A DNA stretch of 64,000 bases from Ichthyophis bannanicus (GCA_033557465.1 JAWIIG010000038.1:248001-312000), one strand, 5' to 3'; shown: positions 1 through 8,278, numbered from the stretch's first letter. A program made the numbers and translations. Notes: generated by a model not told the origin, from the letters alone.

Positions 1-673
1 CAACAACATTCCGACAATGAAACATGGTGGTGGCAGCATCATGCTGTGGGGATATTTTTCATCCACAGGAACAGGCAAACTAGTCAGGATTGAAGAAACG
101 ATGCATGGCACTAAATACAGGGCAATTCTTGAGGAAAACCTGTTTTAGTCTGCCAGAGATTTGAGACTAGGATGGAGGTTCACCTTTCAGCAGGACAATG
201 ACCCTAAACATACTACTAAAGCTGGTTTAAAGGGAAACATTTAAATGTCTTGGAATGGCCTAGTCAAAGCACAGACTTCAATCCAATTGAGAATCTGTGG
301 CATGACTTAAAGACTGCTGTTTACAAATGTAAGCCATCTAACTTGAAGGAGCTGGAACAGTTTTGCCTTGAGGAATGGGTGAAAATCCCAGTGACTAGAT
401 ATGCTAAGCTAATAGAGACATATCCAAGAGACTTGCATCTGTAATTGCAGCAAAAGGTGGCTCTACAATGTATTGACTTTGGGGGTGAATACATATGCAC
501 ACTCCTGATATATTTTTTTAAATTATTGTTTTTGTCACAATAAAGAACATTTTGCACCTTCAAGGTCATAGACATTTTGTGTATGTCACATGGTGCTAGC
601 CCCCAAAATTCTATTTTAATTCCAGGTTGTAATGTCACAAAACAGGACAAACACAGAGGGGATAAATACTTTC
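1..673 (+). mobile_element. Tc1/mariner transposon remnant, 3' half, transposase pseudogene
   Basis: Translated reading gives the Tc1 transposase core: a [11 protein letters not shown] stretch near base 30, the second catalytic Asp in QDNDPKH at about 191-211, and the catalytic Glu in PSQSTDFNPIENLW at about 259-300. This is the DD34E transposase that cuts and pastes the element at TA. The gene is dead: an in-frame TAG lies at 146-148, and an indel between about 203 and 250 moves the reading from frame 2 to frame 1. The 5' part is outside the window. Bases 445-673 are the 3' UTR and terminal repeat; the last bases of the repeat lie at 6452-6466, beyond the DIRS element that cut it. Confidence 0.85.
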
Positions 674-832
674 TCCAGGACCAAGCAGGAAGTCAGTCCT
701 CACTTATGGGTGACGTCGGCGCCGACGGAGCCCTCGCGGAGCAATTTTCCCCAGCTTTCAAAGAAAGCCTTTGGGAATTGCAGCGCGCATGCGCGGTCGT
801 CTTCCCGCCCGAGGGTGCCATCTTAGCCAGTC
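671..832 (+). repeat. left inverted terminal repeat, DIRS copy 1
   Basis: About 160 bp that reappear inverted at 6264-6420. The outermost roughly 25 bp differ between the two ends (CCAGGACCAAGCAGG here, CCAGGAGCAGCAGG from the right), and the internal complementary region carries both versions. It includes a GCGCGCATGCGC palindrome near 783. In DIRS elements transcription is expected to begin within or near this repeat; I see no TATA box. Confidence 0.9.
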
Positions 833-1070
833 TTCTTTTTTCCGCGGAGCCCTGCAGACGTCCCCGTCTTGTCCCCGCGAAAAAGTTGATTTTCCTCTTT
901 ATTTTATACTTTTTTCTTTCGGTTCGACGCCGATCGTTTTCCCGCCCGGACTCGCGACGCCGGTCTCGAGTCCTCTAGCGTTTTTTCGGTTTTTCTGACT
1001 TAGTCAGCTTTCATTTTCGTTTTCCCTGGCAGCCCGGTCCTTTGACCTCGCAGGGGCCCTTTTTCCCCCG

Positions 1071-2924
1071 ATGGCTGCCAGTGGCTTTAAGCGGTGTGGT
1101 CGGTGTGACCGAAATATGTCACTAACCGACACACACGACTTTTGCCTCCGCTGCTTGGGCCCGGATCATGAGGAACTGATCTGTGGGCCCTGCAGCAAAC
1201 TGTCCTCGAAGGCGTTGAGAAGTCGGCGGCATCAGCGCGAGAGAATCTTCGCTGACCCCAGCCGTACCCGGACCTCGTCGGAGGCCTCCGTGTCAAAGGG
1301 CTCCAGCTCGGACCGTCGCCGGAGCTCCTCCGACCGGGGTTCTCCCTCCGGGGACCATCGTCGGAAGGAAAAACCCGCGAGGGCGGCGTCGGTGGACGCT
1401 CCTGGCTCCGCGAGGGCCAGGTCGCATAGCCCCGACAGCCGCCCCGGGTCCTTGGAGAAGGAACATCTCCCGAAGCGACCTCGCCTGGAGTCGGAGATGC
1501 CTGCCCGGGTAAGTCCTGTAGTCCTTCTGGACTCGCCTCCGCGACAGCCGACGTCGGGCCCGACGCCGTCGGTGCCCGAGTCGGGGGCTGCTGGGTCACC
1601 TGAGCTCGGACTCAGGTTGACGGCCTTGGAGAGCAGACTGTCTGCCTTCATGGACCAGCAGCGGGCACTGCTCGCTGGCCTCGCTGGCGCCGCTGCCCCG
1701 ACCGCCGGGACGTCGACGTCCAAGTCGACCCCGGAGACCGAGCCGATCCTCGAGTCAATGAGAACTCGAGTCGATCCTCGGTCGAGGTCACCCTCGGCCT
1801 CCTGTTCGGGACCGAGGTCGCCGACGCCGACTCCCTCGACGTCGGGGCGGCTGGCGCCGCACCCTGCCCAGGCCGACCCCACCGAGTCCTCGTCGGAGTC
1901 GGTCTGGGAGTCTGAGGAGGAAGAGTCACCTGATTCTTTCCGGACTCGGTGTGTCCCGTCGGACTCACCGGGGTCCGAGCCTCGGAAGCAGTCCCCCCCG
2001 GAGGATGCCCGGTTCTCGGACTTCGTTAGGGATATGGCCAAGGCTTTGGCCTTCCCTGCGGATCCCGAGGAGGAGCCTCGAGCCGAAGAGCTCGACGCCC
2101 TCCAGTATGACTCTCCCGCGAGGGAGCACTTTACTGTGCCGGTTCCTCCTATGCTGGAACGACTACTCTTCCGCATGTGGGAGAGTCCGGCCTCCTCGCC
2201 GGTCCTGAGCAAGCGGGTCGATTCTATCTATCGGGTCCGCAAGAGCCCTGGCTTTCAGAAGGCACAGCTGCCACACCATTCCATGGTAGTGGAATCGGCC
2301 ATGCATCGTCTTAAGAGCCAGAAGATGCACTCCTCGGTGCCTCCTGGAAGGGAGGCCCGTAACCTGGATGGCCTTGGCAAGAAGTGCTTCCAGGGCTCTA
2401 TGCTCGCATGTCGTGTCCAGACTTACCAGCTCTACATGGGCATGTATCTCCGGGATCTGGCTAAAGAGCTAGCCGGATTCTCCGCTGGTCTCTCCGAGGA
2501 GCCCTTGCGGAGGTTCCTAGCCTTGTCCACGGGCATTCGGGAATGCTCCAAGTTCATGTCCCGAGCAGCCTATGATGGCTTTGAGGCCTCGGCTAGAGTG
2601 GCCGCAGCCGGCATCGGTGCCCGCCGACAGGCTTGGCTTCAGTCGTCGGACCTTGAGCCCTGGGTACAGGACAAGTTGGTCGATGTCCCCTGCCGAGGCG
2701 AAAACCTCTTTGGCAAGCCCATGGCGGAAAAGGCTGCACAAATTGAGACTGAGACTCTCACCAGGACCAGGCTTTCTAGGAAGACCTCCGCCCCTTCCCA
2801 GAAAAAGAAGGGCTCGGGAAAAAAAATCCTTTTACCCGAGGAAGGCGGCTGCCTACAAACAGTACCCCCATTATCAGGCCCCTGCAGCTCCCCAACAGGG
2901 CCAGCAGGCCAAGGGACGGGGTAA
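1071..2924 (+). CDS. DIRS ORF1 protein (gag-position, zinc cluster), copy 1
   Basis: ORF1 product of a DIRS element, expected to bind element RNA or package it; its role is inferred from position. Start chosen at the ATG in good context (CCCCGATGG), also used at the matching place in copy 2. A cysteine cluster sits at the N terminus: C9-x2-C12, C25-x2-C28, H33, C38-x2-C41. A long Ser/Arg/Pro-rich, probably disordered, middle follows, then a conserved C-terminal domain (about residues 345-560) with GARRQAWL and NLFGKPM. A matching ARR-x2-WL...LFG pattern occurs in family 2. An A8 run at 2819-2826 has one extra base relative to copy 2, so this frame stops at 2924; the conserved tail (QQGQQ..., ending QGGGF) is in frame 1 to 2994. 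Confidence 0.85.
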   Translation: MAASGFKRCGRCDRNMSLTDTHDFCLRCLGPDHEELICGPCSKLSSKALRSRRHQRERIFADPSRTRTSSEASVSKGSSSDRRRSSSDRGSPSGDHRRKEKPARAASVDAPGSARARSHSPDSRPGSLEKEHLPKRPRLESEMPARVSPVVLLDSPPRQPTSGPTPSVPESGAAGSPELGLRLTALESRLSAFMDQQRALLAGLAGAAAPTAGTSTSKSTPETEPILESMRTRVDPRSRSPSASCSGPRSPTPTPSTSGRLAPHPAQADPTESSSESVWESEEEESPDSFRTRCVPSDSPGSEPRKQSPPEDARFSDFVRDMAKALAFPADPEEEPRAEELDALQYDSPAREHFTVPVPPMLERLLFRMWESPASSPVLSKRVDSIYRVRKSPGFQKAQLPHHSMVVESAMHRLKSQKMHSSVPPGREARNLDGLGKKCFQGSMLACRVQTYQLYMGMYLRDLAKELAGFSAGLSEEPLRRFLALSTGIRECSKFMSRAAYDGFEASARVAAAGIGARRQAWLQSSDLEPWVQDKLVDVPCRGENLFGKPMAEKAAQIETETLTRTRLSRKTSAPSQKKKGSGKKILLPEEGGCLQTVPPLSGPCSSPTGPAGQGTG

Positions 2925-2980
2925 CGGGTCCCGTAGGCAGCAAGCCCCCAAGCCTGCACCACCAGCCCCTGCTCAGCAGG

Positions 2981-4906
2981 GTGGGGGTTTTTGACTCGCT
3001 CAGCATAGCCTCTCCCCCCCCGCTGGTCCCTCCCAGCACCGGAGGCCGGCTGGTTCACTTCGCCCACAGGTGGTCCAGCATCACCGCAGATGCCTGGGTG
3101 CTTCAGGTCGTGCGAGAGGGCTACCTTCTCCACTTCCATCAGGTCCCTCCCTCCTATTTTCCGGGAGAGCCTTCGCGCCCCCCTCTGCACAGGGAGTTGC
3201 TCCTTCAGGAGTTAGCAGGTCTTCTGCAGGAACAGGCGGTGGAACCGGTGCCCCACCACCTGAGAGGTCAAGGCTTTTATTCAAGGTATTTTCTGATACC
3301 AAAGAGAACAGGGGGCCTCAGACCCATCCTGGACTTGCGCAACCTCAACAAGTTCCTTGTGCGGGAGAAGTTCAAAATGCTTACCCTTGGAATCCTTCTG
3401 CCCTACCTCCAGCAGGGAGATTGGCTATGCTCCTTGGATCTAAAGGATGCCTACACGCACATCCTCATCCACCCAAGCCACCGCCAATACCTAAGGTTTG
3501 TGGTGGCAGGAAATCATTACCAGTACAGAGTACTGCTCTTTGGCCTATCCTCCGCACCGCGAGTCTTCACAAAATGTCTCGCGGTCGTGGCGGCCCATCT
3601 CCGGCTTCACGGCCTCTATGTCTTTCCGTACCTCGACGACTGGCTCATCAGAGCAGCGTCCGCTCAGGAGGTCACCAACGCCACGTGCCGCACGGTGACT
3701 CTGCTGCAGCACTTGGGCTTTGTCATAAACTTCGCAAAGTCCACTTTGCTCCCCTCACAGGATCTCGAGTTCATCGGCGCAAGGCTGCACACTCCTCGGG
3801 CACGAGCGTACCTACCGCTCGACAGGGCTCAACGGCTCATGGACCTAGCCGACCGCTTTCGCAGCCAGCCCCTGGTCTCCGCCAGGCGCTTCCTGAGACT
3901 GCTCGGCCATATGGCTTCCACCGTCCATGTGACCCCCAATGCCCGCCTGAACATGCAGTCTGCTCAATGGTGTCTCCGCCAGCAGTGGCGACAAGCCACA
4001 GGCGGCCTGGCAGACCTAGTGCGCGTCTCCGAGCCGCTGCTCTCGTCTCTCCGGTGGTGGCTCCGGCAGCCGAACCTGATATTCGGAATGCCTTTCCAGT
4101 CACCTCAGCCGACCCGGGTGCTGACCACCGATGCATCCCTCCTGGGCTGGGGAGCACATTGCCAAGAGGCACGTACTCAGGGCCTCTGGACCACGTGGGA
4201 GTCTGCTCAGCAGATCAACTTCCTGGAGCTCAGGGCGATCCGCCTAGCTCTCAAGGCCTTCTCCCACCTGACTTCCCAACAGTCCGTCCTTGTCCAGACG
4301 GACAATCAAGTTGCCATGTTCTACGTGAACAAGCAGGGGGGCACGGGCTCCTTCCTCCTCTGCCGGGAGGCACAGAAGCTCTGCTCTTGGGCCGTCAGTC
4401 ACGGCATTCTCCTCAAGGCAGTTTATCTCCCGGGCCAAGAAAATTGCCTTGCAGACAAACTCAGCAGGGTCCTCCAGCCGCACGAGTGGCGTCTGGATCC
4501 CTTGGTAGTTCAGAAGCTCTTCCTCAAGTGGGGTCTCCCCACGGTGGATCTCTTTGCCAGTCCTCACAACCGGCAGCTTCCTCGCTTCTGCTCTCGTCAG
4601 CCACACCCCCTTCGGGTTGCGGCGGACGCCTTTCTGATCTCGTGGTCGGGGAGCCTTCTGTACGCTTTCCCTCCCATCCCGCTGGTCTCTCGGACTCTTT
4701 TCAAGGTTCTCCGAGACAAAGCCTTCCTGATCCTGGTGGCCCCTCGCTGGCCCAGGCAGCCGTGGTTTCCGCTCCTGCTGCAACTGGCGGTGGAGGGTCC
4801 AATCCCTCTGGGGATACAACCGGATCTCCTCACTCAGGATCAGGGGTCCCTTCTGCACCCCAACCTCAGGTCTCTCAACCTTATGGCCTGGCTGCTGAGA
4901 GGGTAG
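2981..4906 (+). CDS. DIRS reverse transcriptase / RNase H / Dam-like methylase polyprotein, copy 1
   Basis: Copies element RNA to DNA. Domains in order: RT, with fingers (PKRTGGLRPILDLRNLN near residue 108), SLDLKDAY (first catalytic Asp) and YLDD at residues 217-220 (3629-3640); RNase H with D384 (TTDAS), E416, D441 (QTDN) and D492 (LADKLSR); then a region matching the Dam-like N6-adenine methylase part of DIRS polyproteins, with DLFAS at 523 and YAFPP at 561. All RT and RNase H catalytic acids are present and the frame is uninterrupted over 641 codons. The listed start is a GTG at the frame opening, not a likely initiator; translation probably arrives by frameshift from ORF1. The end overlaps the YR coding region. 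Confidence 0.93.
   Translation: MGVFDSLSIASPPPLVPPSTGGRLVHFAHRWSSITADAWVLQVVREGYLLHFHQVPPSYFPGEPSRPPLHRELLLQELAGLLQEQAVEPVPHHLRGQGFYSRYFLIPKRTGGLRPILDLRNLNKFLVREKFKMLTLGILLPYLQQGDWLCSLDLKDAYTHILIHPSHRQYLRFVVAGNHYQYRVLLFGLSSAPRVFTKCLAVVAAHLRLHGLYVFPYLDDWLIRAASAQEVTNATCRTVTLLQHLGFVINFAKSTLLPSQDLEFIGARLHTPRARAYLPLDRAQRLMDLADRFRSQPLVSARRFLRLLGHMASTVHVTPNARLNMQSAQWCLRQQWRQATGGLADLVRVSEPLLSSLRWWLRQPNLIFGMPFQSPQPTRVLTTDASLLGWGAHCQEARTQGLWTTWESAQQINFLELRAIRLALKAFSHLTSQQSVLVQTDNQVAMFYVNKQGGTGSFLLCREAQKLCSWAVSHGILLKAVYLPGQENCLADKLSRVLQPHEWRLDPLVVQKLFLKWGLPTVDLFASPHNRQLPRFCSRQPHPLRVAADAFLISWSGSLLYAFPPIPLVSRTLFKVLRDKAFLILVAPRWPRQPWFPLLLQLAVEGPIPLGIQPDLLTQDQGSLLHPNLRSLNLMAWLLRG
2983..2995 (+). promoter_or_regulatory. 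candidate +1 recoding site at ORF1/RT junction
   Basis: The ORF1 tail (frame 1) ends GGT-TTT-TGA with C following; the RT frame (frame 2) runs through as GTT-TTT-GAC. The run of five T lets a Phe tRNA re-pair one base forward on a slow UGA-C stop, giving an ORF1-RT fusion. The same bases occur at the same place in copy 2 (about 54072-54084). The RT frame has no ATG until residue 132, inside the RT core, which supports recoding over independent initiation. Function is inferred. Confidence 0.5.
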
Positions 4907-5943
4907 TCCTTGCTCCCCTTCTCCTGCCGGTGGAGGTGGAGGAGGTCGTCTTAGCTTCGCGACGGCCTTCTACCCGCAAATGCTACGCCCTTAAATGGCG
5001 TCGCTTTGCAGTCTGGTGTACCCAACAGTCTCAGGATCCCTTCTCCTGCCCGGTGTCGGTGATCTTGCAGTACTTGCTGCACCTCTCCAATCTGGGACTT
5101 AAGTCCAACTCCGTCAAAGTTCACCTCAGTGCTCTTTCAGCACATCATGTGCCAGTGGACGGCAGACCTCTCTCCAATGACCCTCTCGTAGCGAGGTTTC
5201 TCCGAGGTCTCCTTCTACTTAAACCACCTCTGCGCCCGCCAGCGCCTGACTGGGACCTGAATGTGGTTTTGCAGCGGATCACCTGTCCGCCTTTTGAACC
5301 TATGGCTACCTGTTCTCTCCGTTTTCTGTCTTGGAAAACACTGTTCTTGATAGCCCTCACTTCCGCTAGGCGCGTAAGTGAATTGCAGGCCCTCGTGTCT
5401 GATCCCCCTTACACTAGGTTCTACAAGAATAGGGTAGTCCTACGGACTCACCCAAAATTTCTGCCTAAAGTGGTCTCCCCTTTTCACATCAATCAGGAGG
5501 TGGTACTTCCAACCTTCTTTCCCAGACCACACTCCAGCCGAGCTGAAACGGTCCTCCATACCCTGGACTGTAGAAGGGCATTGAACTTCTACCTTGACCG
5601 TACGCGGGAGCACCGTAAAGCTGCTCAGCTTTTTGTGTCTTTTGACCCCAATAAATTGGGGCTCCCGGTCTCCAAGCGTACTCTGTCCATCTGGGTTGCG
5701 GACTGTATCTCTTGGGCTTATGGGGCAGCCGGACTCTCCTTAGAAAGTCGAGTCACGGCTCATTGCGTTCGGGCAAAGGCCACGTCAGTGGCTTACCTCC
5801 GCTCTGTTCCGCTGGCAGACATCTGCCGGGCCGCTACTTGGTCTTCGAGCCAGACTTTTGCGGTCCATTACTGTCTCGAGAGGGAGTCCCGTAGGGACAG
5901 TGCTTTCGGACAGGCAGTCCTCCGTAATCTCTTTGAGGTCTGA
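3070..5943 (+). CDS. DIRS tyrosine recombinase, copy 1 (frame open from ORF1 stop)
   Basis: Integrates the circular DNA form. The recognisable recombinase begins near 4870 (YGLAAERV) with an N-terminal SAM-like core-binding domain (RPSTRKCYALKWRRF), then the catalytic domain: Arg in ARRVSEL (5371-5373), H-x2-R in AHCVR (5761-5772), Trp in ATWSS, and the nucleophile Tyr in VHYCLE (5869-5871). In the open frame these are residues 768, 898, 901 and 934. All are intact. The frame is also open upstream to the ORF1 stop (TGA 2992-2994), across the whole RT gene; that part is probably a shadow of RT, but see findings. No ATG marks a clear start. Confidence 0.9.
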   Translation: MVQHHRRCLGASGRARGLPSPLPSGPSLLFSGRAFAPPSAQGVAPSGVSRSSAGTGGGTGAPPPERSRLLFKVFSDTKENRGPQTHPGLAQPQQVPCAGEVQNAYPWNPSALPPAGRLAMLLGSKGCLHAHPHPPKPPPIPKVCGGRKSLPVQSTALWPILRTASLHKMSRGRGGPSPASRPLCLSVPRRLAHQSSVRSGGHQRHVPHGDSAAALGLCHKLRKVHFAPLTGSRVHRRKAAHSSGTSVPTARQGSTAHGPSRPLSQPAPGLRQALPETARPYGFHRPCDPQCPPEHAVCSMVSPPAVATSHRRPGRPSARLRAAALVSPVVAPAAEPDIRNAFPVTSADPGADHRCIPPGLGSTLPRGTYSGPLDHVGVCSADQLPGAQGDPPSSQGLLPPDFPTVRPCPDGQSSCHVLREQAGGHGLLPPLPGGTEALLLGRQSRHSPQGSLSPGPRKLPCRQTQQGPPAARVASGSLGSSEALPQVGSPHGGSLCQSSQPAASSLLLSSATPPSGCGGRLSDLVVGEPSVRFPSHPAGLSDSFQGSPRQSLPDPGGPSLAQAAVVSAPAATGGGGSNPSGDTTGSPHSGSGVPSAPQPQVSQPYGLAAERVVLAPLLLPVEVEEVVLASRRPSTRKCYALKWRRFAVWCTQQSQDPFSCPVSVILQYLLHLSNLGLKSNSVKVHLSALSAHHVPVDGRPLSNDPLVARFLRGLLLLKPPLRPPAPDWDLNVVLQRITCPPFEPMATCSLRFLSWKTLFLIALTSARRVSELQALVSDPPYTRFYKNRVVLRTHPKFLPKVVSPFHINQEVVLPTFFPRPHSSRAETVLHTLDCRRALNFYLDRTREHRKAAQLFVSFDPNKLGLPVSKRTLSIWVADCISWAYGAAGLSLESRVTAHCVRAKATSVAYLRSVPLADICRAATWSSSQTFAVHYCLERESRRDSAFGQAVLRNLFEV

Positions 5944-6078
5944 GCAACTCCTACCCTCCATCCCGGATGTGGGCTACCGGTGGGTGATAATTCAGCGAAG
6001 ATTCTATCCTTCTGTGCTGCTGAGCTAGAGGGAGCTCATTTTTGTGCTTAGGGTCTCCGGTAGCCTTGAGCTTGGGAG

Positions 6079-6178
6079 TCCCATAAGTGAGGACTGACTT
6101 CCTGCTTGGTCCTGGAGAAAGCGTAGTTACTCACCTGTAACAGGTGTTCTCCAGGAGCAGCAGGAATCAGTCCTCACT
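6079..6178 (+). repeat. internal complementary region (ICR), DIRS copy 1
   Basis: Bases about 6080-6119 are the reverse complement of the left end (671-710); bases 6117-6177 are the exact reverse complement of the right end (6394-6454). The two halves meet at CTGGAGAAAGCG, the predicted left-right junction of a circle. In the DIRS model the ICR templates completion of both ends and circle closure. It contains the 15-base near-palindrome CACCTGTAACAGGTG. Confidence 0.92.
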
Positions 6179-6263
6179 ACCCTCCCTCCTCCCCTTGGAG
6201 TTGCAATCGTCTGCTTATGTTCTTTTTGCAAATTTTTATGCTGTCTTTTTTAGCTATGTCATC

Positions 6264-6454
6264 TGACTGGCTAAGATGGCACCCTCGGGCGGGAAGACGA
6301 CTGCGCATGCGCGCTGCAATTCCCAAAGGCTTTCTTTGAAAGCTGGGGAAAATTGCTCCGCGAGGGCTCCGTCGGCGCCGACGTCACCCATAAGTGAGGA
6401 CTGATTCCTGCTGCTCCTGGAGAACACCTGTTACAGGTGAGTAACTACGCTTTC
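6264..6454 (+). repeat. right inverted terminal repeat, DIRS copy 1
   Basis: Inverted copy of 671-832 followed by an extension of about 34 bp unique to the right end, containing CACCTGTTACAGGTG and GGTGAGTAAC, ending CTACGCTTTC. The extension is found again, complemented, in the ICR. Confidence 0.92.
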
Positions 6455-6789
6455 ACAAGGCACTGTATAAAGATGCAAATATTTAGCTATCTGATAATTA
6501 TTTAAGGAACTTCATAGAAGTTTAGGCAATTCAACAATAGATTTACACATCTGGAAGGTCATTTTATAAGGGCCGCTTAGATTTATGTTTGCATTTGTGT
6601 GTATATCATGGTATTTTAGTGATTTACATGTGTACGTATGACTACTTAGATGCATAAAATAGTCTCACTATTCTGAAAGTACATGTGTTGGGCCGATGGC
6701 ATGTACATCTCCTATGGGTGTGCACTGGGGTGAAGCTTGAGCAGGAGTGGAGCACAAAGTTATGCACATAAGTTATAAAATACCAACTA
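6455..6789. other. Tc1 end and a MITE-like stretch
   Basis: ACAAGGCACTGTA at 6455-6467 is the outer end of the Tc1 remnant that begins this window. From about 6555 to 6783 the sequence starts GGTCATTTTATAAGGGCCGC and ends with CATAAGTTATAAAATACC, a weak inverted pair typical of small non-autonomous DNA elements. No coding potential. Confidence 0.4.
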
Positions 6790-8278
6790 CAGAACTACAT
6801 AGATTTGAATGCCCCATTAGACACCCCACTAGACACCCATCAGCATGGCTTTAAACCGCAGCACCATGTGGAAACTCTGCTCACCTCCCTCTTCGACAAT
6901 CTCCTAAAAGGCATAGATAACATAAAGAATGGATTCCTGCTAGTGTTCATGGACATCTCAGCGGCTTTTGACACAGTGTCCCATACCATAATGCTGCAAC
7001 ACCTACAGCAGATCGGAATAAGTAAGAACACCCTAAAATGGTTTACCTCCTACTTGAAAGACCGGACGCAGCAAGTCAAATGTGCTCAAAAGAAATCACT
7101 ACAGTTCCCCGTTATGCAAGGAATACCACAGGGTTCAGCACTATCACCTATACTCTTTAATGTTTACATTCAACCCATATGCAACGTCATCAAACGCCAC
7201 AAGCTACATTACCACCTCTATGCTGACGATATCATGGTATATGCCCCAATCAACCTACAATCACCTGACATGACAACAATGACAAGATGCCTTGAAGACA
7301 TGAGCACCTGACTCACCACTAACAAACTGATGGTCAACTTTGATAAAACAGAGGCTATGTTCATCACTAGAGACTCCACTTTCATTCCGCCACAAACAAT
7401 CAGCATTCCAAACAAGGCTATAACAGTCAAGGATGAAGTGAAGTACCTGGGCGTTACCCTGGACAGAGCTCTGAACCTAAAATCTTACATTGCTAAAACT
7501 GCAGCAAGAGCCTACCACTGATTAAGGATCATCAGAAAGCTCAAACCAATCCTTAACCAAGACCACTTCCACACAGTTTGCCAAGCAGTCATCACTCCAC
7601 TGCTTGACTATGGAAACTCATTATACCAAGGCCTCCCCCAGCAGACTATTCACCCACTTCAAATGGTGCAGAACACTGCAGCACGCATCATCACGGGCAC
7701 CTCAAGATCTGAACACATCACCCCCCATCTTACAACAGCTACATTGGCTCCCAGTAATTGCAAGGACAAATTTCAAAACAATCCTGAACATCTTCAGAAT
7801 CCTCTACCACCGCTCGGCAGATGCGCTCCAGGATATAATAACCAGAGATGCCAGCAACAGACCAAGAAGAACCAACAGTGGCAACAGGATCAGCACATCC
7901 GCAGGTTATCACAAGACTAAGCAAGCAACATCTAAGAGAGCACCCTTGCTACTAGCTCCTGCACTGTGGAACTCCCTCCCTATGGACTTAAGGACCCTGA
8001 ACGACATCAAAGACTTCCGCAAGGCACTCAAGACCCTGCTCTTTACCGAGGCCTATGAGCAACCACCTTAAGTTGCCAAACACTAGATACCACCCAAGTG
8101 GCCCAACATCTACTAACACCACTTGGCCCGAACTACCCATCCCGATTTAGACTTATAAGCACATAGTATTTATGTTTGTGAGTCGTATCCCCTCCTGTTA
8201 AATGTAGACCCCAATTGTGTTGTAACCACTTTGATTGAAGGATAAGGTGGTTTACAAAATTGTCTAAATAAATAAATT
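6790..8278 (+). pseudogene. L2-clade LINE, 5'-truncated, RT domain and 3' tail
   Basis: Reading from 6805 gives L2-type reverse transcriptase: HQHGFKP, an ISAAFDTVSH motif (first catalytic Asp), the GIPQGSALSPILFNVY fingers/palm motif, and YADD at 7219-7230. The RT copies element RNA at a nicked target; the upstream endonuclease part is missing, as usual for 5'-truncated LINEs. In-frame stops appear near 7309 and 7519, and frames shift after 7520. The C-terminal part is recognisable (LDYGNSLYQGLP, then ALWNSLP in another frame). The 3' end is the L2-type AACCACTTTGATT...GGTGGTTTACA followed by AAATAAATAAATTA at 8278. Confidence 0.85.

Larger units (their letters stand above)
671..6454 (+). 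mobile_element. DIRS-like retrotransposon, family 1, copy 1 (nearly intact)
   Basis: A 5.8-kb element with all parts of a DIRS retrotransposon: long inverted terminal repeats (671-832 and 6264-6454), ORF1, RT/RNase H/methylase, tyrosine recombinase, and an internal complementary region (6079-6178). It sits inside a Tc1 remnant. The target reads ATACTTTC before and ACAAGG after, and the element end is GCTTTC, so only TTTC/CTTTC is shared and there is no true target duplication, as expected of YR integration. The only coding defect seen is one extra A in an A8 run (2819-2826) near the ORF1 end. The closely matching repeats and open frames suggest a young copy. Confidence 0.93.

Noticed and set aside
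1232..2212. 326-codon open frame on the minus strand of DIRS ORF1
   Set aside because: Ser/Gly/Asp-rich shadow of the GC-rich ORF1; no domain, and the plus-strand protein is conserved in copy 2.
2811..2830. A8 run in ORF1 as a programmed frameshift site
   Set aside because: Copy 2 has A6 with the frame intact, so a one-base insertion is simpler.
3070..4870. Proline/serine-rich protein upstream of the recombinase in the YR frame
   Set aside because: Not called as a separate gene: no domain and copy 2 has stops here (for example the TAG formed at the YLDD codons near 54708). Kept only as a finding about the open frame.
5943..6454. Long terminal repeats of an LTR retrovirus
   Set aside because: Repeats are inverted, an ICR is present, and integration is by a tyrosine recombinase; no integrase, protease or env.
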